Part shown: piece by piece, positions 6,946-14,501 of the stretch
Numbering within the stretch: position 1 is the first letter of the stretch
Layout of the letters: every line of letters begins with the position of its first letter
Assembly (NCBI GenBank): GCA_050694275.1
Contig: JBOGXF010000091.1
Coordinates: 1 to 25,725 of the forward strand
Length of the DNA: 25,725 nt
Direction of reading: 5' to 3'
Origin: JBOGXF01 sp050694275
GTDB taxonomy: Bacteria > Actinomycetota > CADDZG01 > WHSQ01
Position numbers and translations under genes: made by a program
The notes under the pieces: model-generated
Told to the model about the DNA's origin: nothing
Seen by the model: the letters and a program-made list of their open reading frames with translations, nothing else
Database searches by the model: none

Positions 6946-8238
6946 TTGCGAAAGCTGCGGGGTTTTGGCGGATTGCTCATCGTGGGCGTACTGTTCGCGG
7001 GATCCTTGCCGGCCGGAGCCCGGGATGCCGATCGGGCTCGGCTCGAACTGGGTGATGCGGCGTTCTTCAGGGGGCCGAGGATCGACAGCTCGTACGGATC
7101 GAGTACCGGCGACTACACGTGCGGCGAGCGTATCCAGTGCTTCGACTACCAGATCGATGTGCGCGAGCCAGGAAGTCTGCGGGTCGCGCTCGATATCGAC
7201 GACTCGTCGGACTACTACCGGCTGCGCGTGTTCAATGAGAACGGTAGCCAGGTGGCGGCGGCGACCCCGCTGTACTCGGCCGAGGTCTACGTGTCGGGCA
7301 GGCCCGGGATCTACACCGTCAGGATCGAAGCACGAGATGTGACCGACGGAAGATTTCGGGTGCGGGCGAGGCTCGAGCTCCCCGCGGTTGTCTCCGATCG
7401 CTCTGGACCTCGCCGCCCATTGTTGCCCAACCTGCGGTTGCTCCCCCCGTTCAAGTTCACCTTCTCGAGCGCCGCCTACACCCCCGCGGGCGAGGCAAGC
7501 GGGTGCGCCGAGGACGAGACTGTAGAGAACCAACCGGTCCGCTGTCTGCGGTTCTCGCTCGGCCCGGCCAATTTCGGCGACGGCCCTCTCGAGCTCCGTT
7601 ACGAGGCCCTCGAGGGCGTGGTCCAAAAGGGCAAGATCTATCAGCGCATCCACTTCACCGACGGCACAACCGAGGAGCGTGAAGCGGGCGAGTTCGAGTA
7701 CCACACGACCCACGGGCACTTCCACCACGCCGGGTTCGGAAGCCTCGAGTTGCTGCGGGTGACAGACCCCAAGACGGGCTCCATGGAGCCCGCCGGCGAC
7801 GGGCCCAAGCAGGGGTTCTGCATGGCCCCCTACATGATCGTGGATTGGCGGAGCTTCAACAACGATCGGGCCGGCTCGGCGCGCGCCAACTGTTTCGAGT
7901 TCACGCCCGCCACCGGCTCTCACATGGGCCTCGATAGGGGATGGGCCGACATCTATGAGTGGTATCTCTCCGGCAACTACGTCGACTTCGGTTCCAACCC
8001 CGATGGTCTTTATGTGGTCCGGTCCATGACCGACGCGGGGCGCGATATTCGAGAGACGAACGAGAAAGACAACTGGGGCTACGCCTACATCAGAATCACC
8101 GGCGACGACGTCGATGTGCTAGAGCGAGGGTACGGCCACTCACCGTGGGACCCGCGCAAGATCGTCGAGCCGAAGTGGCTCTTGCCCGACGCTCTAGTCC
8201 GCGAGGCCGATCGGATTAGCCCCGCTTTCCGGGGCTGA
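6946..8238 (+). CDS. secreted lysyl oxidase family protein (copy 1)
   Basis: A 430-residue exported protein. The TTG start at 6946 has AAAGGA nine bases upstream and gives a signal peptide (RKLRGFGGLLIVGVLFAGS, then LPAGA). Residues about 65-143 form a beta domain like the PPC domain of secreted enzymes (SLRVALDIDDSSDYYRLRV, IYTVRIEARDV). Residues about 155-385 match the bacterial lysyl oxidase domain: LLPNLRLLPP, the copper-site type cluster H253/H256/H258/H260/H261 in YHTTHGHFHH, then GWADIYEWYLSGNYVDFG and GLYVVRSMTDAGRDIRETNE. Animal lysyl oxidases deaminate peptidyl lysine with copper and a quinone cofactor; activity here is not shown. Four Cys (187, 200, 292, 316) suggest disulfides. 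Confidence 0.82.
   Translation: MRKLRGFGGLLIVGVLFAGSLPAGARDADRARLELGDAAFFRGPRIDSSYGSSTGDYTCGERIQCFDYQIDVREPGSLRVALDIDDSSDYYRLRVFNENGSQVAAATPLYSAEVYVSGRPGIYTVRIEARDVTDGRFRVRARLELPAVVSDRSGPRRPLLPNLRLLPPFKFTFSSAAYTPAGEASGCAEDETVENQPVRCLRFSLGPANFGDGPLELRYEALEGVVQKGKIYQRIHFTDGTTEEREAGEFEYHTTHGHFHHAGFGSLELLRVTDPKTGSMEPAGDGPKQGFCMAPYMIVDWRSFNNDRAGSARANCFEFTPATGSHMGLDRGWADIYEWYLSGNYVDFGSNPDGLYVVRSMTDAGRDIRETNEKDNWGYAYIRITGDDVDVLERGYGHSPWDPRKIVEPKWLLPDALVREADRISPAFRG
8218..8236 (+). terminator. hairpin across the end of lysyl oxidase copy 1
   Basis: AGCCCCG at 8218-8224 pairs perfectly with CGGGGCT at 8230-8236 over a CTTTC loop; the last stem base is the first base of the TGA stop. There is no T tract, so it may be a weak terminator or an mRNA-stabilising stem between the tandem genes rather than a classic intrinsic terminator. 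Confidence 0.4.
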
Positions 8239-8299
8239 CCTGGCCCACCTCGCGCACCTTCTCCCAGGAGGCGTCGGCCAGTCGTCGAACCTTCCCGGT

Positions 8300-9532
8300 A
8301 TGCGTCGTGGCGGCATCGTCTTATTGCTCGCGCTCCTGGTCCTGCCCCAGGCGGCCCAGGGCGCTCAGAGCCTCTCGCTTAGCGCGGGGCAGGCCGCGTT
8401 CTGGAACGGCCCCCGCGTCGAGGACGGCTCCGGGCAGTCGTGGACCTACCGCATCCGGGTGACCGAGCGCGCCTACCGCCTGCGCATCGCCATCGACCAT
8501 CCCGAGGTCGGGGACGTCTACGAGGTCGAGGTCACCGATCCCGACGGGCGCCGGTCCACGTTCTCCCCGAGCACGGGGCTCTACTCCGCCGAGCACGTCA
8601 CCCGCGACCCCGCGGTCGGGACGTGGCGGGTCGAGGTCAGGGCCGAAGACGTCACCGACTCCGCGTTCCGCATGCGGGCCAAGCTCGAGGCCCGGCCCCC
8701 GTCGTTCGGCGCCACCGGAAAGCAACCGGTGTTGCCCAACCTCCAGGTCCTGCCGGCGCACGACGCGTCCTTTCTGTTCCCCGTAACCAACGGGTCGGCC
8801 GACGTCGAACCGACCGGGCTCGACCTCGCGGGCGCGGAGTCGTGTCATCCCGAGGAGCACATCGAGGACGGCGCGCTCAGGTGTTTGCGGTTCGCGTTCG
8901 GGGTGCGCAACACCGGCCGGGGGCCCTTGCAGCTCCAACTCGGGGCGGGGGGAGCGTTGCAGGACCGCGAGCTCATCCAGACAATCGAGCGCGCCGACGG
9001 GTCGAGCTTCGACCGCCCCGCGGGGCTCGCCCGTTATCACAAGACACACGGGCACTACCACCACGACTCCGCCATCGGCGTGCGACTCTTTCGCGTAGCC
9101 GATCCGCGCCAGGGCGCACTCGAGCCCGCCGGCGCCATGCGGACCAAGGGGTTCGCCCATCGCGAGGAGCTGTTGCGCGACTGGGACGTCTTCTACCCGA
9201 TCTGGGATCGCGCCGGCTTCGGCCTCCGGGCGGGGTGGGCCGACATCTACGAGTGGGACCGCCCCGGCAACTACATCGACTTCGGGTTGAACGGCGACGG
9301 CCGCTACGTCGTGAGGATGTGGGCCGACCCGGTCGAGGAGATCCGCGAGTCCAACGAAGTCGACAACCTCGGCTACACCTACCTCGAGGTCCGGGGATCG
9401 GAGGTCGAGGTGCTCGAGACCGGACGGGGCAAGCACCCGTGGGATCCGTGCAAGATCGTCGTCGGGCCGGGAGGCCATCCCGACCCGCCGCGAGGGCCCC
9501 GCCCGGCGCGCTGCCCCCCGGATACGACCTAA
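8300..9532 (+). CDS. secreted lysyl oxidase family protein (copy 2)
   Basis: A 410-residue paralogue of the preceding gene, 61 bases downstream. Signal peptide: MRRGGIVLLLALLV then LPQAAQGA. It has the same order of an N-terminal beta domain (about 50-130) and a lysyl oxidase domain: LPNLQVLPA, the His cluster H247/H250/H252/H254/H255 in YHKTHGHYHH, AGWADIYEWDRPGNYIDFG (311-329) and EIRESNEVDN. It keeps the first Cys pair (182, 195) but lacks the second pair seen in copy 1, and has a Pro-rich tail of about 20 residues. There is no in-frame alternative start and no Shine-Dalgarno close to the ATG (AGGAG is 29 bases away), so a leaderless message is possible. Its start region is the source type for the remnant at 6489-6613. 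Confidence 0.82.
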   Translation: MRRGGIVLLLALLVLPQAAQGAQSLSLSAGQAAFWNGPRVEDGSGQSWTYRIRVTERAYRLRIAIDHPEVGDVYEVEVTDPDGRRSTFSPSTGLYSAEHVTRDPAVGTWRVEVRAEDVTDSAFRMRAKLEARPPSFGATGKQPVLPNLQVLPAHDASFLFPVTNGSADVEPTGLDLAGAESCHPEEHIEDGALRCLRFAFGVRNTGRGPLQLQLGAGGALQDRELIQTIERADGSSFDRPAGLARYHKTHGHYHHDSAIGVRLFRVADPRQGALEPAGAMRTKGFAHREELLRDWDVFYPIWDRAGFGLRAGWADIYEWDRPGNYIDFGLNGDGRYVVRMWADPVEEIRESNEVDNLGYTYLEVRGSEVEVLETGRGKHPWDPCKIVVGPGGHPDPPRGPRPARCPPDTT

Positions 9533-9542
9533 CGTTTAGGCC

Positions 9543-10187
9543 ATGACCGTGGTCATCGTGGGAGGACACGGCAAGATCGCCCTGCGCCTCGCGCGCCTGC
9601 TGTCCGGGCGCGGCGACGCCGTCCGGGCGCTCATCCGAAACCAAATACAGGCCGACGACGTCCGCGCTGCGGGGGCCGAGCCCATCCTGTGCGACCTCGA
9701 GTCGGTCGATGCAGACGAGCTGGCCAGTGCAGTGGGAGCGGCGGACGCGGTCGTGTTCGCGGCGGGCGCGGGCCCCGGCAGCGGATCCGCCCGCAAGGAG
9801 ACGGTCGACTACGGCGGCGCGACAAAGCTCATCGCCGCGGCCAAGGCCAACGGGATCGCCCGCTACGTCATGGTCAGTTCGATCGGCGCCGACGCGACCG
9901 CGAAGGGAGACGAAACCTTCGCGGTCTACCTCCGCGCCAAGGGGCGCGCCGACGAACAGCTCGTAAAGAGCGGGCTCGACTACACGATCGTCCGCCCGAC
10001 CCGCCTGACCGACGATCCGGGCGACGGGCTCGTGCGCATTGGCGAAAGTGTCGAACGAGGCTCGGTTCCCCGGGACGATGTCGCCGCGGTTATCGCCGCG
10101 GCACTGGAAGAACCGAAGACCATTGGAAGGGTCTTAGAGCTCACCGACGGCGACCAGCCCATCGCCGAGGCGCTCGGGGCCCTGTAG
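9543..10187 (+). CDS. atypical SDR, NAD(P)H-binding NmrA/SDR_a5-like protein
   Basis: A 214-residue Rossmann protein. The dinucleotide motif is near the start (VVIVGGHGKIALRLARLL, GxxGxxA), followed by VRALIRNQIQADDVRAAGAE and CDLESVDADELASAVGAAD, then YVMVSSIGAD and LDYTIVRPTRLTDDPG. This is the pattern of NmrA-like or SDR_a5 proteins, many of which sense redox state or reduce small substrates; the canonical SDR Tyr-xxx-Lys is not evident. It starts ten bases after lysyl oxidase copy 2 and may be co-transcribed. No Shine-Dalgarno is obvious. Confidence 0.85.
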   Translation: MTVVIVGGHGKIALRLARLLSGRGDAVRALIRNQIQADDVRAAGAEPILCDLESVDADELASAVGAADAVVFAAGAGPGSGSARKETVDYGGATKLIAAAKANGIARYVMVSSIGADATAKGDETFAVYLRAKGRADEQLVKSGLDYTIVRPTRLTDDPGDGLVRIGESVERGSVPRDDVAAVIAAALEEPKTIGRVLELTDGDQPIAEALGAL

Positions 10188-10257
10188 CGGGCCCGGCGGG
10201 GGAGTAACGCGACGGCCCCTTTCGGAGTCTTGTCTATGGGATCCGAGAGGAGGAACC

Positions 10258-10974
10258 ATGACCGATGCCAGCGTGGTTGCGTGGAGGGGCCGCACCGGCC
10301 CGTTCGAGCTGTTCGTGGGGCCGGGGGTGTTCAAGCCATCGAGCACGAGCATGGCTCTCGCCGAGGCGCTTGAAGTTGGACCGAAAGACACCGTCTTAGA
10401 CGTCGGATGCGGGTCGGGGGTCCTGTCGTTCGTCGCCGGCCGGCTCGGGGCCGCGAAGGTGATCGGGTGCGACGTGTCCGAGAAGGCCGTGGCCGCGGCG
10501 CGCCGCAACGCGGAACGCCTCGGGCTGTCTGGCGTCACCGAGTTCCGCGCCGGCAACCTCCTTGAGCCGGTGCGCGACGTAGAGGCCGACGTCGTGATCG
10601 GCGACGTCTCCGGCATCCCCGACGCGATCGCCGAGGTCACCGGGTGGTTCCCCGACGGCCCCGCCGGAGGGCCGACCGGATCGGAGCTCCCCGCCGCCAT
10701 GCTCGAAGGCATCTCCGACGTCTTGCGTCCCGGCGGGCGTCTTTATCTCCCGACCGGCACGATCCAGGCCGAGGACAGCGTCTTAGCGGCGGCCCGCCGC
10801 GCCTTCGGCACCGACAACCTCGAGGTCGTGCTGGAGCGGCACTTTCCCCTGCCCGATCTGGTGGCGCGTTCCAAGGCGGTGACGCGCATGATCGCCGACG
10901 GCATCGTGGACATTAAGCAACGCGGCAGCCGCATGCTGTGGCGCCTACGAGTGTGGTGCTGCACGCGCAGCTGA
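10258..10974 (+). CDS. SAM-dependent methyltransferase, PrmA/small-domain type
   Basis: A 238-residue methyltransferase with GGAGGA just before the ATG. Motif I is TVLDVGCGSGVLSFVAG, followed by VIGCDVSEKAVAAARRNAERL (acidic motif II), which is the layout of ribosomal-protein and RNA small-domain methyltransferases. At the place where those enzymes have the Asn-Pro-Pro-Tyr motif this protein reads ADVVIGDVSGIPDAI, so the usual catalytic loop is absent and the acceptor may differ. Motif V is DVLRPGGRLYLPTG. The tail RMLWRLRVWCCTRS is basic with two Cys. The substrate is unknown. The next 177 bases to the HicB gene hold nothing recognisable. Confidence 0.82.
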   Translation: MTDASVVAWRGRTGPFELFVGPGVFKPSSTSMALAEALEVGPKDTVLDVGCGSGVLSFVAGRLGAAKVIGCDVSEKAVAAARRNAERLGLSGVTEFRAGNLLEPVRDVEADVVIGDVSGIPDAIAEVTGWFPDGPAGGPTGSELPAAMLEGISDVLRPGGRLYLPTGTIQAEDSVLAAARRAFGTDNLEVVLERHFPLPDLVARSKAVTRMIADGIVDIKQRGSRMLWRLRVWCCTRS

Positions 10975-11151
10975 GGAGGCGCGGCTCGGCCGATCAGTTC
11001 GGTGAGGTTTTACTCCGCCCAGCGAACCCTTAGTCGTCTTGAGAGTTCTCTATGGCCTCGAGCTGTCGCCGCAACTGTTCGGACTTTCGGCGGGCGCGCT
11101 CCCGAAATCTGTTCCCTTAGCAATGAGACGCAACGCGGGTGTCCAAGATCA

Positions 11152-11400
11152 TCAGGCTGGAATGAGCTTTTGATCGGCAGAGAAGCGAAAGCGCTCGACC
11201 CCTTCGACGTGATCCGATGTCAGGAGCGTGCTCTCGTCCGCATCCTCCAGATAGAGCCCGATCGCTTCCTCGAGGGATTCGACGAGTTCTTCTCTTGAGT
11301 GCCCGGCCCCAAAACAGCCGGGTAATTGGACGACCTCGGCCCAGTAGCCGCCGGTCTCGGAATCGCGATGCACGATGATTTCCAGGTCCATAGTCATCAT
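11152..11400 (-). CDS. hicB: HicB family antitoxin
   Basis: An 82-residue protein with the partially degraded RNase H fold typical of HicB: MDLEIIVHRDSETGGYWAEV, QLPGCFGAGHSREELVESL and EAIGLYLEDADE. HicB neutralises the HicA ribonuclease and often represses the operon. There is no extra C-terminal DNA-binding domain of usual size, so repression would need another part of the protein. It starts one base after the hicA stop (TAG, A, ATG), which implies coupled translation. Confidence 0.88.
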   Translation of the reverse strand: MMTMDLEIIVHRDSETGGYWAEVVQLPGCFGAGHSREELVESLEEAIGLYLEDADESTLLTSDHVEGVERFRFSADQKLIPA

Positions 11401-11401
11401 T

Positions 11402-11611
11402 CTACGAGTCGTCCCCTATCTCGGCTTGCTTGAGGATGGCGAGAGACAGCCCGATCGGCAGGGTTTGCCCTTTGAACTGGGGAACCGTGATCGGTCTGGA
11501 TCCTGGTTTAACCATCTTCACCTGATGCTTGCCACCGGTCGACTTCGTCCAGCCGTGCCTGCGCAGTTCATCGACCAGCTCCTTCTGCGTGTAGCGGCGC
11601 TTTCTTGGCAT
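11402..11611 (-). CDS. hicA: HicA family mRNA interferase toxin
   Basis: A 69-residue protein of usual HicA length. It has the dsRNA-binding-like fold order: helix (TQKELVDELRRHGW), then STGGKHQVKMVKPG with the catalytic His of the family, then ITVPQFKGQTLPIGLSLAIL and KQAEIG. HicA cleaves mRNA and halts translation when free of HicB. Toxin-first order (hicA then hicB) is the common arrangement. The upstream 103 bases are shared with the promoter of the divergent ArsR operon. Confidence 0.88.
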   Translation of the reverse strand: MPRKRRYTQKELVDELRRHGWTKSTGGKHQVKMVKPGSRPITVPQFKGQTLPIGLSLAILKQAEIGDDS

Positions 11612-11678
11612 GGAGCCATTCTCTGAGAGGCATGAGACAGATTCTCTGTTCTCCTCATCCGGCGACTTTGCCTCTAAG

Positions 11679-11708
11679 TTGACACTTAAATAAGTATCTG
11701 CTTAGATA
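11679..11708 (+). promoter_or_regulatory. promoter with embedded palindromic operator for the ArsR operon
   Basis: A perfect -35 TTGACA is at 11679-11684 and a -10-like TAGATA at 11703-11708 (18-base spacer; TTAGAT at 11702 gives 17). The 12-base inverted repeat ACTTA-AA-TAAGT at 11684-11695 begins on the last base of the -35 and lies in the spacer, a good place for ArsR-family repression. The ATG at 11715 is only seven bases after the -10 and no ribosome binding site precedes it, so the mRNA is probably leaderless. Confidence 0.6.
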
Positions 11709-11714
11709 GCTCCC

Positions 11715-12044
11715 ATGGAGGCAGCTCTCAAGGCCATCGCCGAGCCCAACCGTCGCCGCATCCTCACCCTCGTGCGCGACGGCGAGATGAGCGCGGGCGA
11801 CATCGCCGCCCACTTCGACGTCACCGGCCCCGCGATCTCGCAGCACCTCAAGGTCCTCAAGGAGGCGGGGCTCGTGGCAGAGCGACGCGCCGGCCCCCGG
11901 CGCCTGTACTCGCTGCGGCGGAACGGACTGCGCGACATCAAAGAGTTCCTCGAGAGCTTCTGGGCCGACGGGCTCGAGCGCCTCAAGTACGCGGCCGAGG
12001 CCGAGGAGCGCAAGCAGAAAAGGAGGCGCCGTGGCGATACGTAG
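11715..12044 (+). CDS. ArsR family winged-helix transcriptional regulator
   Basis: A 109-residue regulator. The winged helix is clear: LKAIAEPNRRRILTLVRDGE, then MSAGDIAAHFDVTGPAISQH (helix-turn-helix with recognition helix GPAISQHLKVL) and LVAERRAGPRRLYSLRR (wing). There is no CxC metal-binding motif, so it is not a classic arsenic or metal sensor; it belongs to the type that is usually encoded directly before an AHSA1/SRPBCC gene. The C-terminus is highly basic. It overlaps the next gene by 14 bases. It probably represses its own operon through the palindrome at 11684-11695. Confidence 0.9.
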   Translation: MEAALKAIAEPNRRRILTLVRDGEMSAGDIAAHFDVTGPAISQHLKVLKEAGLVAERRAGPRRLYSLRRNGLRDIKEFLESFWADGLERLKYAAEAEERKQKRRRRGDT

Positions 12045-12516
12045 CACCGTCACCGATCGGGTGACGGTCGAGGTGCTGGTCGAGGCCTCGCCCGAGACGA
12101 CCTTTCAGTTCTTCGTCGACCCCGAGAAGATGACGCGCTGGCAGGGGATCCGGGCCGAGCTCGACCCCGTGCCGGGCGGGACCTTCAGCGTCGACGTCAC
12201 CCACCAGGCCCATGCGCGCGGCACGTACGTCGAGGTCGATCCGCCGAGGCGAGTCGTCTTCACGTGGGGATGGGAGGGCGACGACGCGGTCCCTCCAGGA
12301 TCGTCGACCGTGTACATCACCCTCGAGCCGCAAGGCGACGCGACGCTCGTGCGGCTCGTGCACACCGACCTCCCCGCCGACAAGCGCGACCTTCATCGCG
12401 AGGGGTGGGAGCACTTCGCGTCTCGTCTCGCGATCGCCGCGACCGGTGGAGATCCGGGCCCCGATCCGTTGCTCGAGCGGGACGGTCAAGCCAAGTACCA
12501 AGGAGAGGAGAACTAG
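12031..12516 (+). CDS. SRPBCC family protein (AHSA1-like)
   Basis: A 161-residue protein starting at GTG 12031 with AAAGGAGG seven bases upstream. The AHSA1/START-like pattern is plain: VTVEVLVEASPETTFQFFVD, MTRWQGIRAELDPVPGG, YVEVDPPRRVVFTWGWEG, VYITLEPQGDATLVRLVHTD and REGWEHFASRLA. Such domains bind hydrophobic ligands; the ligand here is unknown. The gene sits in the recurrent ArsR-SRPBCC arrangement, which suggests the regulator and binding protein respond to the same compound. Confidence 0.9.
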   Translation: MAIRSTVTDRVTVEVLVEASPETTFQFFVDPEKMTRWQGIRAELDPVPGGTFSVDVTHQAHARGTYVEVDPPRRVVFTWGWEGDDAVPPGSSTVYITLEPQGDATLVRLVHTDLPADKRDLHREGWEHFASRLAIAATGGDPGPDPLLERDGQAKYQGEEN

Positions 12517-12867
12517 ATGGGAAATCCCGTAGTGCACTTCGAGATCGTGAACAAGGACCACAAGGCGCTGGTCGACTTCTACGGTGACATCTTCGACTGG
12601 ACGATGAACCCGTTCGAAGAGATGCCGTACACCGGCATCGACACCGACCCCGGCGCGCGCCCGACCGGCGGCATCGGCGCACCCCCCGAGGGCTACCCCG
12701 GCCACGTCACCTTCTACGTCATGGTCGACGATCTCGACGGAAAGCTCGCGGAGATCGAGTCCAAGGGCGGCAAGACCGTGCAGCCGCCGATGGACGTCCC
12801 GAACGGGCCGACGATCGCGCTGTTCGCCGACCCCGCGGGCAACACGATCGGGTTGATCAAATCCTAG
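12517..12867 (+). CDS. VOC family (glyoxalase/bleomycin resistance fold) protein
   Basis: A 116-residue VOC protein with two beta-alpha-beta-beta-beta halves: VVHFEIVNKDHKALVDFYG then FDWTM, and GHVTFYVMVDDLDGKLAEIE then GPTIALFADPAGNTIGLIKS. This is the usual length for a single-chain, two-module member. Family members act as metal-dependent lyases, dioxygenases or drug-binding proteins; candidate ligands are His8 and a late acidic position but the metal site is not proven. Its ATG follows the SRPBCC stop directly, with AAGGAGAGGAG upstream, so it is the third gene of the operon. Confidence 0.88.
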   Translation: MGNPVVHFEIVNKDHKALVDFYGDIFDWTMNPFEEMPYTGIDTDPGARPTGGIGAPPEGYPGHVTFYVMVDDLDGKLAEIESKGGKTVQPPMDVPNGPTIALFADPAGNTIGLIKS

Positions 12868-12968
12868 CTGCCTGATTTCGGCGACCCCGATGCCGGGGCC
12901 GAGGGTCGCGCACGTCCAACCTCTCGGCCCTGCCGGGGACATGAAGGCGTCTCTGGTATCCAGTTGGG

Positions 12969-13634
12969 ATGCGGGTCGTCGGGGTCGATGGCTACACCAA
13001 GGGGTGGGTTGTCGTCGTGCTCGAGGACGGCTCGCTCGCAGCCGCTCGTCTTCACAAGAGTTTCGTCGACGTCCTCGCCGCTCATCGGGATGCCGAAGTG
13101 ATCGCGGTCGACATCCCGATCGGGCTTCCGCAAGGCAAAGAGCTCCGAGCCGCCGATGTGGCTGCCAAGAAGGTCCTCGCAAGCGGAGCCTCGAGGGTCT
13201 TTGCCGTCCCTCCGCGCGCCATCCTGGAGGCGTCCACCTACGCGGCCGCCCGCGAGCTTGCGACCCGCGCGTGGGGCCGAGGCTTGACCGCCCAGTCGTT
13301 CGCGCTGGCAAGGAAGATCCTCGAGGTCGACGCCCACGCCGATGAGCGGATCTACGAGGTCCACCCCGAGGTCAGCTTCTGGGCTCTCAAAAAGGGGACG
13401 CTGTCGGCGCGCAAGAAGAGCTGGAACGGCGCTCTGGAGAGACGGGCGCTGCTCGCGGGTGCGGGGATAACGCTTCCGGAGCACATAAAGGGGGCCGGGG
13501 ACGCGGTGTTCGACGACCTGCTCGATGCCGCGGCCGCGGCGTGGAGCGCCCATCGCATCGCGAGCGGCACAGCCCGCTCCCTGCCGCCCGAACCGGAGAC
13601 GATCGACGAGCGCAGGGTCGCGATCTGGTATTGA
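12969..13634 (+). CDS. DUF429 family protein (RNase H-like fold)
   Basis: A 221-residue protein with DUF429 signatures: VVGVDGYTKGWVVVVLEDG at the start, VIAVDIPIGLP (44-54), a central region with AVPPRAILEASTYAAA, and YEVHPEVSFWAL later, which is the conserved E-x-HPE-x-SF motif. The family is predicted to have an RNase H/nuclease-like fold with acidic active-site residues (D7, D48 here), but its role is not known. No good Shine-Dalgarno is seen before the ATG. The hydrolase gene follows after seven bases, so they are probably co-transcribed. Confidence 0.85.
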   Translation: MRVVGVDGYTKGWVVVVLEDGSLAAARLHKSFVDVLAAHRDAEVIAVDIPIGLPQGKELRAADVAAKKVLASGASRVFAVPPRAILEASTYAAARELATRAWGRGLTAQSFALARKILEVDAHADERIYEVHPEVSFWALKKGTLSARKKSWNGALERRALLAGAGITLPEHIKGAGDAVFDDLLDAAAAAWSAHRIASGTARSLPPEPETIDERRVAIWY

Positions 13635-13641
13635 CGACCCG

Positions 13642-14484
13642 GTGACGCCTACGCTCAAGCGCTTCGCCAACGACGGTCTCGTCTTCGACCTCTACGTCGA
13701 TGGTCCCGACGACGGCGAGCCGGTCGTGCTGCTACACGGCTTCCCCCAGAACTCGAGCTCGTTCGGTCGCGTCGTTGAGGCGCTCGTCGAGGCCGGCTAC
13801 CGCGCCTTCCGCTACGACCAGCGCGGCTACTCGCCGGGAGCCCGTCCCACGGGCGCCCGTCATTATGCGATCCGGCGCGTGCTCGGCGACCTCGTCGCGC
13901 TCGCCGAGCGGTTCGTTCTGGTGCCCTTCCACCTCGTCGGGCACGACTGGGGCGGGGTGGTCGGGTGGCACGCCGCCGGCCGTCACCCGCAGATGCTTCG
14001 CACGTACACGTCGTTGTCGATGCCGCACCCGAGCGCGTACCTCCGGGCGCTGAGGACCCGGTCTCAGTTCAGGAGCGCGCTGTACGCGGCGTTCTTTCAG
14101 CTCCCTTACTTCCCGGAGCGCAAGCTCGGCCAGAGCGACTTCGAGCGCTTGCGGCGCGGGCTCATGTCGACCGGGCTTCCGGAGGAATTCGCCGCGCGCT
14201 ACACGGCGCGCATGACCGAGCCCGGCGCGCTGACGGCTGCCCTCAACTGGTACCGGGCCGCAGGCAGAGGGCTTCACCGCCTCGGAGCGCCGCCGTCGCG
14301 TGTGCCGACCCTTTACGTGTGGGGGAGCGCCGACCCCGCGCTCGCCCGAGCAGCGGCCGACGCGACCGAAAGTTACGTCGCCGCCCCGTATCGGTTCGAG
14401 GTCCTCGAGGGAGCCGGCCACTGGCTCCCTGAGACGAACGCCGACGACATCGCTCGGTCGATCCTCGAGCACCTTGGTCGCTAG
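13642..14484 (+). CDS. alpha/beta hydrolase, epoxide hydrolase/haloalkane dehalogenase type
   Basis: About 280 residues from the GTG at 13642, seven bases after the DUF429 stop; the frame is open further upstream, but that part only shadows DUF429. Visible motifs: oxyanion loop VVLLHGFPQNSSSFG, RYDQRGYSPG, nucleophile elbow HLVGHDWGGVVGW with Asp as nucleophile (typical of epoxide hydrolases and dehalogenases rather than Ser esterases), a cap region rich in aromatic residues, VPTLYVWGSADPAL, and the catalytic His in EGAGHWLPETN. The substrate cannot be told from sequence. Confidence 0.88.
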   Translation: MTPTLKRFANDGLVFDLYVDGPDDGEPVVLLHGFPQNSSSFGRVVEALVEAGYRAFRYDQRGYSPGARPTGARHYAIRRVLGDLVALAERFVLVPFHLVGHDWGGVVGWHAAGRHPQMLRTYTSLSMPHPSAYLRALRTRSQFRSALYAAFFQLPYFPERKLGQSDFERLRRGLMSTGLPEEFAARYTARMTEPGALTAALNWYRAAGRGLHRLGAPPSRVPTLYVWGSADPALARAAADATESYVAAPYRFEVLEGAGHWLPETNADDIARSILEHLGR

Positions 14485-14501
14485 ACGACCCACCCCCACT
14501 C

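Noticed and set aside
6607..9478. Minus-strand ORFs of 438 and 385 codons opposite the lysyl oxidase genes
   Set aside because: They mirror the codon pattern of the plus-strand genes and show no motifs.
13525..13641. Longer N-terminus of the alpha/beta hydrolase
   Set aside because: It overlaps the end of DUF429 in another frame and is Arg/Pro-rich; the GTG at 13642 fits the family start.
11983..13670. Minus-strand ORFs of 442 and 268 codons opposite the SRPBCC, VOC and DUF429 genes
   Set aside because: Shadows of well-supported plus-strand genes.
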